Under the pieces are notes generated by a model that saw nothing but the letters and a program-made list of their open reading frames with translations, had not been told where the DNA came from and did no database searches. Source: Campylorhamphus procurvoides (lineage: Eukaryota; Chordata; Aves; Passeriformes; Dendrocolaptidae). From it: a stretch of 64,000 nucleotides of DNA. The position numbers were made by a program, and so were the translations under genes. Below, in pieces: positions 1 through 12,537 of this stretch (its first letter is position 1; the number at the start of each line of letters is the position of its first letter). Where the stretch lies: contig WBMV01001018.1 in assembly GCA_013396655.1 (NCBI GenBank), positions 2,126,778 to 2,190,777 on the forward strand, in the 5' to 3' direction.

Positions 1-426
1 CCCCCAAATGTGTGAAACACCTGCAGAATGACAGTGCACCTACAGCAAACTGAATTGGACACACACCCAAATGCAAAAGAGAAAATCTTCAAGGCAAGAG
101 GGCAAGTATCCTTTTCTTTGAGCTGCGTGTTACACTCCCCCTGTAAGAGAATGACTCCAAAGAAGGGATGCAGCTGTTGGAATATTAGAGAAATAATGAA
201 TAGATCTTTTTCCATTTGTAAGCCACACTGGATCACTGATAGGAAATAAAACCGAAAAGTGGAAATCGTCTCAGAGTGCTGATGCGGCCCCAGAAGATTT
301 CCTTCCCCACGTCTGTTGCTTTGGGTTATGTCAGTTTGTTTTATAGCTGCAGTAATTTAAAATGCATTTTTCTCTCTTGTGAGATGCACTCTTTCAACTT
401 TCCTTGAGGGAAGCTTGAGGCACCGA
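1..426. other. Noncoding sequence, no feature seen
   Basis: This is AT-rich unique-looking sequence with stops in all frames beyond short open stretches. I see no repeat, RNA gene or exon-like pattern. Confidence 0.6.
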
Positions 427-464
427 TTTATGGTCAGATATGTGTGAATATATCTGACCATAAA
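427..464. repeat. Perfect 15-bp inverted repeat (hairpin)
   Basis: The left arm at 427-441 (TTTATGGTCAGATAT) is the exact reverse complement of 450-464, with an 8-base spacer at 442-449. It is too short for a microRNA precursor (typically about 60-80 nt), has no T-run after it, and is not flanked by a recognisable transposon. Perfect arms of this length beside each other usually come from a template-switch mutation during replication. A very short palindromic element remnant is possible. Confidence 0.85.
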
Positions 465-1021
465 ACACACCGTACTTTAGTATTTACTGCTGGAAGACAG
501 ACAATATTCCAGATTCAGTGTCTGAGTTATGTTAGCCCTCTTGCTGTATGCAGCTACCATAACATCCTGTTAAAAATAAACACTTCTGTTTATTCAATTA
601 TTTCTAAAGGTTTTGCAGATAGCATTTCAACCTCCATTAATGGTAAAAGGGTGACCTGCAATATTCTGATTTTACTTATAAAGGAATCTTAAGTCTGGAG
701 TTTTTAACTCATCCCTTAATAAAAGATGGAGCATGAAAGCATTTGAAATTTCCATTCTTAGATTTAAAACAGACAGTTTTCTTCTCCTTACAGTGTACAG
801 AAATTGAATTATAGTATTAAAGAGTCAGAAATGCATAGAAGAGAGAATCATCCATGCAGTAAATTCCAAATTTGTTCTTTCTACAATGTTGAGTTAGGAG
901 CAAACACAATTAGAAGTGCAGCATCCCACCTGGGGAGCTGCCTCGTGCCCAGGCTGGGGGTTCTTGTGGCTATGGAAGAACGGGGTGCAGAGACAGCAGG
1001 GATCTCCCTGACTGGGTCTCC
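465..1021. other. Noncoding sequence, no feature seen
   Basis: This is AT-rich sequence without recognisable repeats. An open frame of 82 codons at 444-692 begins inside the hairpin and matches nothing I know. I take it as chance. Confidence 0.55.
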
Positions 1022-1132
1022 TGGCCCTCTCCACAGCCCTCCTGGTTCTCTCTCTCTCTCCATAGCCCTCCTGTCCCTCTCTCTCCATAGCCCTCCTGGC
1101 TCTCTCTCTCTCTCTCCATAGCCCTCCTGCCC
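1022..1132. repeat. CT-rich minisatellite, four copies
   Basis: A 14-base core (CCATAGCCCTCCTG; the first copy reads CCACAG) starts at 1031, 1060, 1085 and 1116. The copies are joined by (CT)n runs of different length, so the unit is 25-31 bp. The opposite strand stays open here and reads as an Arg/Glu-rich repeat within frames at 881-1402 and 894-1229. That openness comes from the repeat lacking stops and is not evidence of a gene. Copy number is likely to vary between individuals. Confidence 0.9.
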
Positions 1133-4100
1133 AGGCAGCATGGCCAGGCTGGCAATGCTTCCCAACACCCTGACTGAGATACTCCTGGACAGACTGTGCC
1201 TGTGATTCCTCCTCACCCAAACAAAGCATCCATACAACTCACAGTGCAGTTCCAGCAAGTGAATCTCCACACAGATCTCTAGTAATGCCTCAAACACTCC
1301 TGTCCCACAGCCAAGCTCAGCATGGCATTGCCTCCTGGAGCACACACATGGGAAATATTGCTTGGATTGATGCTGATGCAGGAACTTCTGAGTCAACACC
1401 AAGTTTCAGTAGCACCTAAAGCTCCACCCTAATTTAAACTTCAGCAACACAGAATGCAAGAGATACCTCTGCTTATAATAAAGCTAATTTAATTTCTTTT
1501 TTAAGCAAGTTTATTGTTCCACCAGTATTCCTTCTGCTCACATACACAGGGACATGCACTAGAAACATACCACTTCTGCCCTGACTGTAAGAGTTCATTG
1601 GAAGAGTGGGTGAAACTTGAAATAGTCCAGCCTGAGCAGAACCTCTGTGTTTCCAAACATAGACATATGTAAGAGCTGCAGCACTCGTGACAGTATTGGA
1701 TATGAAATCATGTTTCATTAGCAAATGCCTGCCTTGCCAAGCCATGGACATTAGGTTTAGAGCTTCTGAAACTACAATTTGACCCACAATCAGTTACACA
1801 GTTTGACCAGACTTGTTAATATAAAAACTTCTTGTCTGAAGAGCAGTTCCCCCAATATCCCTTGTTTAGAACACCATGCATGTTATTCCCTTTTCCTGTG
1901 TTACAGCTAATAAGGTACGGGATTCACCTCTGAGCTTTTACATGTAGCTCATAATTCAGAGGCTTTTCATACCTAAAACATAGTAAGTCAAAAGTAGACA
2001 TCAGGCTGACACTTAGGCAACTGCCTGCTTTGTTTACCCTCGAATCCATTAATGGCAAAATATGGTGTTTTGAATCGCACCTTCCTCAGTCCTCCAAGAC
2101 TTGCAAATGCTACAGTGATTTCCTAACCAAGGGGCTGATAGACTTTTATAGAATCCTTGATTGAGGTATGTTTCTAATTTATTCAGCTCCTCCATTATGT
2201 AAACGAGGGCAGTGTAAGACAAGTGGAACAGTTTGCATCACTTATGCAAGGAACCATCATGGAAGGCAGCCCTTGGACTGAAATAGAAAGCTTCATTAAC
2301 AAGGGGTCTGGGTAGCAGCAATACTAAACAGGCTTTTTTGAATTGTTCACTACCTTTTAAAGGAATCTTCAAGAAAAAAAGTTACCCCTTAAATTTCAGA
2401 TTGAAGAAAATACCAAGGGAGCCTTTTCGGCTCATTTGAAGTCTGAAGGCTATTGTACACATTTTTTAAACCTGATCAAAATTCAGTCTGCTGTTTGTTA
2501 CTAAATTATGTATCTCTGAAGCATAAATGTGTTAGCTTTAGAAAGTTACAAATTAGTGTATTTCCATACAGCTTGGGAAAATATAATTTTAATCGCTTTG
2601 TTTTGGGTAGGAAAAATATTGCTTGCATTATAACACAGGGGAGCTGTCAGTAAACATGGCCAGACAGTTCCTTTGGCAGCAAGATTCTCAGAGCCTTGCA
2701 AGCAAATTACCTAGAATTATTAACAGCATGTCATGTAATGGGTGATTTTATTTTTTTATAGAAATATACATTTTTCATCGAGTTGTGTTTATGAAGACAT
2801 TTGATTTTAATATTCTAACTTTTTATTCCGTAAGAAACTGCTTTGATCCAGACTATTGGTTTGTTCTATGTCTACTTGATTCTATAAAACTATAAACTCT
2901 GGGCATTTGTAACAGAATATTTTCTTACTCGTTTATCTTATAGTGACAATTTGGTTCCACTGCCTGGACTGTTCAAGCAGAACTGATGACTTCTGAAAGT
3001 GCCATCAATAAAAGAAATAAGGGCCAACTGTTACTGTAATCAGGGAATGTTGCCATGGATTTCAGTGGCTTTGGGATCAGGACTTATGGCAGGAGGGAAG
3101 AAGCAAACTAATTAAAATAGATGACATCTAGAAAAAAAAATAAAGAGAGACAACAGAAGGAACTAATGGGAAAATGAAGGTATTAAAAGAGTTAAATCAG
3201 GAAATGGAGAATAAAAGTCAGAAGAGGAAGAAAACTGGATAATTGCATTATTAGAAAATAACATTTACAAAAGGAAAGAAAACTAGAGGAAAGAAAAGTA
3301 TGGATTAAAAGACAATTCCCCGCCTCAAGAATTTATTTTATCAGGCTGAACAGCAGACTCTCAGGACACATCACACAAGTTTTAATTTCAAGTCTTCAGT
3401 GCTGTGAAAGGAAATAATGACTTCAAAGAGGAGCAAAAAAAGGAAAATTAGAGACTAGACCACAGCCTTTATGTTATCACTATTTATTTGCACTAATGAC
3501 TCCAGTATTAGAATCCATCCCATTCCTGACACCTGCAATATGGTTTTGCTCACAAGCTTCTTGTGTCATAGCTATTGTTCTAGAGGCTGGATATATTTAT
3601 TCTTTTTCATCTACAGGATATAAAGGAATAATGTGATTTAAACAATTAGTAGCTGTGGAGAGAGAGGATTATTGATGGTGATGATCAGAACTCATGGTTT
3701 TAACAATCAATCTACTGAACTAGCAAACAAAAGACTTGAACAAAATCTGGAAATCTGAAGGATGAGTAAAAGCTACGAATTTATTTGTATTTTCCTTTTC
3801 TGCCCATGGAATCTAAGGAAGCCAGTAAGTATGATGGCTGATTTTTATTTCTGACATGACAATTGCAGCTCTATTCAAAATATATGAACAGCAACAACAA
3901 AATCAATGACAAGGATATTTTTATTCCTTTTTAAGAACTCCTTTTGTGTCACAACTTCAACTTTTTTGAATCCATTTCCAAGTGAAAACTATTTAAAACT
4001 GCAATCTGTCTTTGCAGACTCATCTTGCTAGCAAGACAGGCAGAGTGACCTTGCCTCTTCTTTTCTGATGGAATATTATTTAATTTGGAAAAGTGAAACA

Positions 4101-5304
4101 GGTAAAGCTTTGCCTCTCACTTATCTTGCCCATTTTTTAAGCAATTCAATGCTTTTAAGCAATTTCTAAGCTTTCACTTGGTAGTGTTGCAAGGAAATGC
4201 TTAAGTGTAGCATTTGAAACAGGGTTTTTTGTCACAAATGGCACCAATGCCATGTCACATTTTCTTGCCAGTCCAAAGTCTACAGCAGTTACGAGGAAGG
4301 CAGCAGTTCACATGGGTTCTATCTCCATGGTAACTTGTTTACAAGGACTGAAATACATGCTGAAAATTCAAGGTTAGCTTTCCCTTTGTTCCTGTTTTGA
4401 TGTTTTTGGCAATATGAATAATGTGGGCATAATCCTAAATTCAAACAGCTTCATGGCAGACTGAGTCGAAACAAAACTCTCCACAAAATGTGCTTTCATC
4501 ACCCCCATTAGAAAAAGAGAATTCAAAAGGCTGCTTAATCAGACCCATCAGTTCCTTTCATACTCCAGAACTACTGTCCTTATTCTGCATTTCAGTTTTA
4601 TATCTCGAGGAATGAGGCTGGCTGAAGATTTTTATTTTCCTGAGGTGATAACTCCAGGTCTGTGTGTGCCGGTGCTGCATCACAGTCTAAAGAACTTGCT
4701 TCATCTGAAATCATTTCAGAAGTAGAAATGAACAGGCACCTTTCCAGAACTTAAGCTGAATCACATGATGGGAGTCTCGTGTTCCAAAAACCCAAACTTG
4801 ATAATAGCAACACACTGCAATTCTGTCATTTCTTACAATAATTCTCCCGTAAATGCTTTAGGAGGTTTCTGTATCTCTCATTCAGGCAAAACAATGATTT
4901 GAAGAGTTCCCCACCTGAAAAAACAGCAGGGACTGAGGTGACCTCGTTATCTCATGTGATTAGTTTAGGTATGAATAGAAATCCTCAGCGTTCATGTAAT
5001 AAAATGTTTGAACGAAACATCTTTTTCAAGTCTAAACTTACTTATTTGTTCTTCTTAGCAGACTAAATACAGAGTAGATAATTGACATTATTAGTAAGAC
5101 TCCCTCTAGTTTGGCCTTATCCATTTTGTGGTAAATGGCTTTGGTTTTTCCTCAGCAGCTGATGTGTTTGCGTATGGTATATTTTCCAAAACAGAACTTT
5201 AAAACATGAGCTGAAAATGCAGATTGCCCTTTGGATGGCACTGAATGCAATTACGATAAAAGGTTTGGGGGACTTTTGCCAAAGTTCCTTTGCAGTACCT
5301 TTTC
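1133..5304. other. Noncoding sequence with a purine-rich stretch
   Basis: This is unique-looking AT-rich DNA. From about 3091 to 3330 the plus strand is strongly purine-rich (many GAA, GGA and AAA words), which is low complexity without a clear repeat unit. No open frame here looks coding; the longest is 104 codons at 1473-1787 on the minus strand. Confidence 0.55.
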
Positions 5305-5317
5305 TTTTTTTTTTTTT
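5305..5317. repeat. T13 mononucleotide run
   Basis: An uninterrupted run of 13 T lies inside a T-rich stretch. It could be an eroded retroposon tail in minus orientation, but no body is recognisable beside it. Confidence 0.8.
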
Positions 5318-8300
5318 AAGGTCACTTCATATCTCCTCCCTGTTCATTAAAACTGGAAATTCCTATCCCTCCCTTTCTGTTAGGAGAGAAAAGCTATAAA
5401 AATGGAGAGATAAAATTCAGCTTTTGAACAAGGCAGCTCTTTTATAGCTGCTCAATCTGATACACCATTCCTAGTCCTGGTGTACTCATTAGACAAAGGG
5501 TTAAAAGCTGTCAAGCTGCTGGAGAGATCACATTCTGCAGGGTTTGGAACTAAAGCTACTGAAACAAGGAAAGGCATTAGGAATCCAGCCACTACATTAG
5601 GATCTCTATCTGAAACAGAATATTCCATGTGTTCACAGCTACACACACAGAGCTCAACTCTGGCCATGGAAAGAAAGAGTAAAAGATACTCATTTAGTCT
5701 CAGGCCTGAGAAAAAAAAACACATTACTGTCCAGTTTTAGCTTAAACTAGGAAAAGCTTTGTTAGTGCCACAAATGTGCTTAGCTGGTATTACTAGATAA
5801 GGTTAATATCACTTTTCTAAGCAAAACAAAAGTATTTGGAAAAGAACAGTATGGAAATATCTATATTATGTGTTTAGCTGTTACAAAATGAATACTTACT
5901 ATAAAAAGCAATGTATGTTTGGGAAAATTGTGAGTGTGTTCTGAAAGGTTTTTTTACTAAAACTTTCTACCATCTATTGACTGGCTTTAGCTAATGGAAT
6001 GCCTTGTGTACTACATTAAAAATATGAAGCATTTTAATGAAACTGGCACCCATCAGCTCTCAAGCAGATACTTCATGGATCAACAGGCCCCTTCACTTTT
6101 TCCTGGCTGGCAGTGCTGAGTGGAGCACTGAGGTTTTTGCTGTGTAAAGGAATGCTTACAGTGTGTATTTAGGGTGCCACTCTTGTCCCCACTGCCATTT
6201 CCCAACTGACACTGACACTGTTGGGTACTGCTGCCATCCCACGTCCAACACCTGCACACAGTGGGCAGCCCTTTTATGGCAACAATGTAAGCATAAAATC
6301 AAACATATTTTCATCCTTTAGAAATTTCTTTATAACTTTAACTGAGGTTAAAGACATGGATAACTTAGACACTGTTTGCTAACAAAAGACTTTTAAAAAT
6401 AATTGCCTTTTTCCAAATTCAGCTTTCCTTTCACATTTACTACTCTATAATGCCATGGCTGAAATGTGAAATAAAGTTCTGTGGAATTTCTTCTTCTGCT
6501 TAAAGTTGCTATCCCTGGTTGTATATTATTTTTTTGTATTGCAAAGAAATCATAAGATCCAAAGCTTTTTAGCTGAAGTGCAAACAAAACAGTGAAAGAA
6601 AATAGCTTTTGGTCCCCTGATGCAGTGCCTGACAGCTGACTCGGCATAGCACAATGAACAAGACATGCATCGCTTGAGAAGAGACAGAAAATGTCAGCTG
6701 GGGCTATTCATATAGTGAATAGGATGTGATAACCTTTAAATACATATAAACAATGTGTCCTCACACACTGTGCTTTGCTGTTCTCTTCACAAAGATACTG
6801 TCCAACAGTCCTGCTTTGGTACAGAGTGCAGTTTGCCTGCCTACTGAAAGTTAATGACTTGCTTCAAACAGAGAAATAGAGCTTTCTGAAGATCTAGCTA
6901 GTTATCATGGCCAGGGGAGGGAGGCAGAATTGAGATTATTGTGGTCTGAGCACCAGATACATATCATTCCGATTTGGATCAACAGTGATGTTCAATTACA
7001 GAAGGAGGTGCCAATATGTACACACAAACCCTGACTGTACACAGGCTCCCCCACCTCTGTGCACAGAGCAAAACCAATCCCCCAGTCCCTGATTGATTTA
7101 CAGTGTTAATGAGTGAAGCAAAATTTCCAGGGAAACATTCTGGATTTGGCCCTGAAACTTTGCCTGGGGTTAGAAACCCATCAGTCATGCTCTCTCTATC
7201 TCCAATATTCACAGTCACCCATGAAGGAGCTGTAATAGAATCTGTGTATGCAGCAATTGCCCCCCTAATGACCATGAAAATCTCTTGTGCTTATCACTGT
7301 CTAATAAAGCTGTGACTAGTTTAGGATATCTGGATTATTATTTTAATCTTTAAATGTGTATATAGATACTGATTTGGAGTAAATCTACATTTTCCTATCT
7401 TCGGATAACATGGTGGTGCCTTCTGGAGGATGAGTCCTTCCGACTCCCATCAAGCATTTGTTATGCCTGGGGAAGATTACAGTGTGTATTCATTTCTAGC
7501 ATAATCATTTGGAAGAGATATATGAAGTTGGGAATAACAAAGTTTGAGAAAAAAATGTAATATTTTAAATAGCTGCAGCTAAAAAAAGTCTGTAAAGATG
7601 TCTAAGTGACAGTATTTGCTCTGGGAAAATACAGTAAAGTGATTGATTTACAGAAAATAGTGTAGAATAGTGGTGCTTAAGAATATAGCAATGTAAAAGT
7701 CCGGATACTCACATATTCAAATAAAGCAGCAATAAGATTAACAGTAGCTAAAATTAAAACACTGGAATGAAAACACGCAGGATTTGGGTGCTGTTGAATC
7801 TGTTGATTAACATTGGTTCACTGGCTGTTTTACACCGAGTCCATCACAGCTGGGAAGAAGTCACAAGGTGAGCTGATAAACTGCTCATTACATTTACATT
7901 TCTTTTGCATAAATTCAAATATCTGATGCAAAAATAAAGGAATGAAAGAGGAATCTTGGTCCTCAAGTGCAATCCCAGACTATGACAGACATTCCCATTC
8001 CATAAGATCATTCACAGATTGTCCAAGGTTCCTCACAGGACTAGTCTGCTTCTGCCCACTGCTCCACATGAAAGACTTTCAGAAACCACCATTCTTAGGG
8101 TCAGAAATCCTCTAATTCCTGCCCTGCTTTTCTACAGTCTGATGACAGTTACTGGCCACTGTGCCCTCGTCATCCTTCTCATTAAATAGCTCTTTCCCAT
8201 TCACTGTGTTTATTTCCGTGATACATTCCCAGACAGAAAATGACTCTCCACCTCAGTCCCGCCTTCTGCCACCGTAGGCAAGCCAAGTTCACACACTTTG

Positions 8301-9120
8301 TGGTGGCACCACCAGCCTCCCCCAGGTCCTTCCAGTACCTCACTGGTGTGTGTGACAGTGCCCCCCACTTGGCCCTGAGTTACTCACTGCCTGCAATTGG
8401 TGCAGCATTGCTGACCTCTGAGCACCTGCAAGAAACTGCTTTCTGTCTGCCTCTCTTTCTTTGAGGAACCAGAAAATCGTATCTGTTCCTTAAAATATGT
8501 AACATATCTATTCCCATAACAGTGATGACGGATGCACAAATAATTGCTTGTTTGTTTTGCTGGCTAAAACAAAATACATAAGGAAATCCAAGCAGAAATA
8601 CTTCCTGCCCAAGTTTGTTGCTATAGCGTAGAATAATTTGTTTCTTTCCAAAACAGAAGAAGGAATTAATCCATACTTATTTTCCCTACAATAAACTACT
8701 CTTTACTGACACAGCCTGGGTTTAATTCCCTTTCCTGCTTTGACAGCTACGTCCTGCATCCCCAAAGTGTTCTAATAACCCCATTTCTGGGACAGGTGAA
8801 TGCTATCTTCACCTGAGAGAGGTTTCTGGCAGAGCTTCACAGCTGAGCAGTTATGCATTCTTTTTGTGATACACGATGGCATTGGGGACTCAGGTCACCT
8901 CCCTACCATCAAAATCAGCCTCTGTAATTTGGGGGGGGAGGTTGCCTCTCATTCCTTCTTGACAAACCTGTGCTACTTGCTGTGGAAGACGTATTTTCTC
9001 TCCACCAAGAGGAGGGAGGGAGCCTGTATTCTGAAAATTGCACCAAGCTTAAACAAAAGCTCAGGTTCATTCCACGACTGAGTCACAGACTGCAAATGTT
9101 GCCTTAGGAAGATAAAAATC
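5318..9120. other. Noncoding sequence, no feature seen
   Basis: This is AT-rich unique-looking sequence with short open frames only (98 codons or fewer). A G8 run sits near 8931-8938. I see no RNA gene or transposon. Confidence 0.55.
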
Positions 9121-9260
9121 ATGAGAGTAGTTTTTGTGTTGTTTTTTTTTTTTCAAATTTACACATAAGTCTTTTCTAATTATGTATATATTTGAAAAAT
9201 ACTACAAATAATTAATTAATATATATATATATATATATACACCAACACATATATATTCTT
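9121..9260. repeat. Low-complexity T12 run and (TA)n microsatellite
   Basis: A T12 run at 9142-9153 is followed by AT-rich sequence and then about eleven uninterrupted TA units at 9219-9240. A further short ATATAT stretch follows around 9249-9256. Confidence 0.85.
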
Positions 9261-9784
9261 GCTTCTTGAGCCCACATAAATCTTGAAAGGCAGGCTTATC
9301 AATGCAATTATTTCAAATTAGTCACAGATTCACACATCTAACATAGTTTTGCACTTGAACTAAGACAGAAGTGTAAATTTTCCCTTTCACCTTGGAAAAC
9401 TAGAAATTTAAACCACTCCTCAAAAAATTACTTATTTCTGATTGAGGAAAAAGTCTGACAATATTTTTTTTCCTTAGAATAAAAGGAATTATGACAATAT
9501 CTTTCTTATTTAAATAAGGTTTTACCAAAGCTGATAATTTTAAGTGCCTTAAATTAGGCAATTGAACCCTTCATTTGCAGAGGGACAAATGGCAAACAAC
9601 ACTAAAGCAGAGCTAAGACATTCAAATCTATCTGAGAATTCTTCTTGTCCACAGGATGAAGCAATAGGGTTGACCTTTAGCCTAACGATTCAATGGAGCT
9701 GTATAGACCAACTCTTTCCAACACTTTGGCAATTTCACCTTTGTTTTAGGAGACAAGCAGCGTTTGACAACCACTGAACTCAGG
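9261..9784. other. Noncoding sequence, no feature seen
   Basis: This is AT-rich sequence with no recognisable element. Confidence 0.5.
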
Positions 9785-10370
9785 GCTTGACTTTATTTGC
9801 CCACCCTTTGGCCTCTCCCTTCGTGGGGCTGCCCCTATTCCCTTCTCCCCTGCTGCCTCCTGCCAGGATGGCTCTGCCACTGCTGATGTCGCAGTGTGGC
9901 TCTGTCACTGGTTCCAGCCACACAGCACTGGCCCTGCTGTTCCCTGCTGTCCTGTGTCCCTCCCTGTGCCAGCACTCCAAATGCCTCAAAGTTAGTTTGC
10001 AGCCCTATCAGTTCTCTCACCCAGCCAGTTTCACTTATAAGGCTCAAAACTCATTTTTAAGGAGGTAGGTTAGTTTTCAGCCTTACTGGGGCTAATCCAC
10101 AGCCTGGGTCTAATGTGCAAAACTGCACCCTGCACTAAGCAGGTCTGATCAGGTTTTCTCCCCCTGTATTGCAGTACCAGCCCCTCTACCCCCCAATCCA
10201 GCCCAGCCCTGGCTGAGTTTGCTGGGATCCAAGCCTGAGACACCACAAAGTGGTCTCTCTTCTCAGTCCTACCTCTGCTTTACACTAAAACCAACAAACA
10301 GAGGTCTCCTCCTGTGTGCAGTTGCAGGGGCTGTGCCAGACAAGGCCCAGGCAATGAAGACCTTTCCCTG
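9785..10370. other. GC-richer patch of unknown origin
   Basis: Base composition shifts to C-rich and pyrimidine-rich on the plus strand (many CCCT, CTGCC and CAGCC words) compared with the AT-rich flanks. CpG is rare, so it is not a CpG island. Frames of 93 codons (9787-10068, plus) and 69-70 codons (minus) stay open only because AT-rich stops are scarce here. It may be an old transposon fragment decayed beyond recognition. Confidence 0.4.
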
Positions 10371-10984
10371 AGCACATACACTCACGTGTGTTTGTGTACA
10401 CAGAGGTACATACACACCTGATTATATTCTAAAGAAACAGACACACCCCCTAAATATGGAAAATAAAAAATTTCCGATAGTTACCCAAATGGTTTTATTA
10501 GGAGTTCAGGGTATAAAAAGATAATAAATTGCTATGATTTCTATTTAAATAGCACATATTCTGCTCTCCTCAGTCTGCTGTTTTCACAGATTTGAAGATT
10601 TAATGGCACCCACTATAACCCCCAATTTTCAGTATTCAATGTCCTGTCTTGCTCCTGTTTTAGTCAGTGGGAGTTTTGCTGTTATCTCAGAAGAGCAGGG
10701 GTGAGCATGTGGTTAGTATGGCATTTGCACAATATTAAAATAACCTCTCATGATTGGAACACTGTGCCATAGTTAATTAAATATATGAATGACTTGTTTG
10801 AACAATCTTCTGTTTGCATTCTGGATCGTAGCCATACAATCTGCTGATGGTGCCAGGGTTATCTCTGCTTCTGCTTAGACTTTCTCTGGTTTGTTCTGCT
10901 TACTGTGGTTTGTTAAGCATATGTTCTTGCGAGTGTTTCTAACCCCAACCTCCACTTTTTTTTATACTTATATAAACTGGAAGT
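10371..10984. other. Noncoding sequence, no feature seen
   Basis: This is AT-rich unique-looking sequence with no recognisable element. Confidence 0.5.
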
Positions 10985-11100
10985 GACAAGCCATTTGTTT
11001 ACTGGGGTTCTAAATTAATTAGGATTCTCCAAGGCGTATTTCATACTGTTTGCTGCCGATCCAGCTTACCGAGCGCTGCAGCAGTGCTCTGCACCTTACA
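10985..11100. promoter_or_regulatory. Candidate conserved noncoding element
   Basis: Four CpG dinucleotides survive within about 40 bases (11035, 11057, 11070, 11074) in a window where CpG is generally rare. An ATTAATTAGG homeodomain-type core lies just upstream at about 11014-11023. There is no open frame. CpG retention beside AT-rich factor cores is typical of constrained or hypomethylated regulatory DNA. This is inferred from the sequence pattern only. Confidence 0.25.
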
Positions 11101-12119
11101 CACATCATTTTTTAAAGGATCACAGAATATTTTGTTACAGAAAGTAATTATATTATAAAAGATGGAGATGCAGAAACATGGAGAGATGAGGTATTAATGC
11201 ACAGCGATCCAGTGACACAACTGAGAAAAGAAGCTTGAATTATAGCTGATGAGTAATTACTGCAATGACGATGCCACATGCTTGATGATGATGATGTTTC
11301 ATGCCCCTAAGCACATCTTGCTACAGCAAAGATTCTTCCAGATCAATGAGATGCAAAATAGAAGATACTGAGGTTTTTACTTTGTCTATTCCTTTATTTC
11401 AACTTCAGTTCAACAGCATTTGCCATTGCATTGACATGATTTGTACAGGACAACACCATTCAATGCCTATTTTGCAATGGTTAGATCTGTACAACCCTAA
11501 ACTCCAATGACTAAACTGTTAAGCTTGTTGGACTCTCACACCCAGACACATAATACTATTGCTCACCTTCAGAAAGTTCCAGGTGCTGTTGTCTAGTGCA
11601 CAGCAAAATGACTGAAGACCTTGAGCACACTGATATGACTAAAGTCTGAGGTTTTACCTCTCCTGAGGAGCAATCCAAGGCACCTGACAAGTGATAATCT
11701 AACAGTAGCAACAAGTTAAAGCCTAACCTGTGGAACATCTGGAATACCACTGCCAATCAACTCTTCCAAAAGCTTTTCAAAGCCCAGAATTACACTGCTG
11801 CCATTCTTATGACTCAAACAATGGAAACCCTCAGGTTTGCAAATTTTGCACTGGATCTCCTAGACACGCAAACAGTGCCAGGTACAAAGGAAATGCCAAT
11901 TAGAAGATTTAAGCAGCTTCTTTCCTTGCCCTTTCTAAGACACCTCTCAGTAGCATTTGCTGTCCTTACAGTGAGTGCAGTGCCTCTTCCAGACAGAACA
12001 GCTCTGGCAAATGTCCTTGGTTCACCCCTTTGCACAGCCTGTCTCACCATGCTGACAGGATTAAAGAATGGACCACAGACCACACACAGCCGTACTCTGT
12101 AACCTACAAATACTTCTCT
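11101..12119. other. Noncoding sequence, no feature seen
   Basis: This stretch has a short (GAT)n run at 11283-11296 and otherwise unique-looking DNA. Overlapping frames at 11809-12102 (plus, 97 codons) and 11814-12083 (minus, 89 codons) match nothing I know. The stretch leads directly into the LTR fragment. Confidence 0.45.
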
Positions 12120-12199
12120 GTGCTTTGTCCAGTTTCAGCAGCAAAGGCACAGTGTGATCAACGGATAAACTGACTCCAACCCCCATTCCCTGTTCCCCT

Positions 12200-12536
12200 G
12201 TGCTGATGGGGAGGAGCAGGGAGACAAACCTGGGAATAAAGTGGAGCCCAGAGTAGAGGGTTGACCTTGGCTGGACATGAAGGGCCCACCCAGCCTCTCT
12301 ATCACTCCCCTCCCCAGCCTGGCAGGGGAGACAGAATAAGATGAAAAACCCAACACACCTAGTGAGAAGGGAGGGGTGGTGGGAAGGTGTTTTAAGATTT
12401 GCATTCATTTCTCATCATCCTACTCTGATGGGATTGGTAATAAATTAAATTAATTTGTCCCCAAGTCAACTCTTTTGCCTGTGATGGTAATGGGTGAGTG
12501 ATCTCTCCCTGTCCTTATCTCAACCCATGAGTCTTT
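12200..12536. repeat. First copy of a 337-base direct repeat
   Basis: This block runs from GTGCTGATGG to GAGTCTTT and recurs at 12538-12874 with an offset of 338. I found one difference on reading: G at 12205 versus A at 12543. It ends at the base before the N. Confidence 0.9.
12257..12350 (-). mobile_element. Inverted LTR 3'-end segment (first copy)
   Basis: From GGGTTGACCTTGGCTGG onward the plus strand reads as the antisense of the 3' end of the same LTR family. It continues through CTCTATCACTCCCCTCCCC to about AATAAGATGAAAA. The sense-orientation LTR breaks off just before it (GTGGAGCCCAGAG) and resumes just after it (GAGAAGGGAGGGG). The segment therefore looks inserted in reverse into its host LTR. 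It appears again at about 12595-12688 inside the duplicated block. Confidence 0.65.
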
Positions 12537-12537
12537 N
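12537..12537. other. Single N: assembly junction
   Basis: This is the only ambiguous base I noticed in the window. It sits exactly between the two copies of the 337-base block. That is the expected look of two contigs whose ends overlap but were joined with a placeholder instead of being merged. Confidence 0.9.

Noticed and set aside
427..464. MicroRNA precursor at the perfect hairpin
   Set aside because: At 38 bases with an 8-base loop it is far shorter than a typical precursor stem-loop.
881..1402. A 173-codon minus-strand frame rich in Arg, Glu and Gly
   Set aside because: The frame is open because the CT-rich minisatellite lacks stops. The composition mirrors the repeat and there is no domain outside it.
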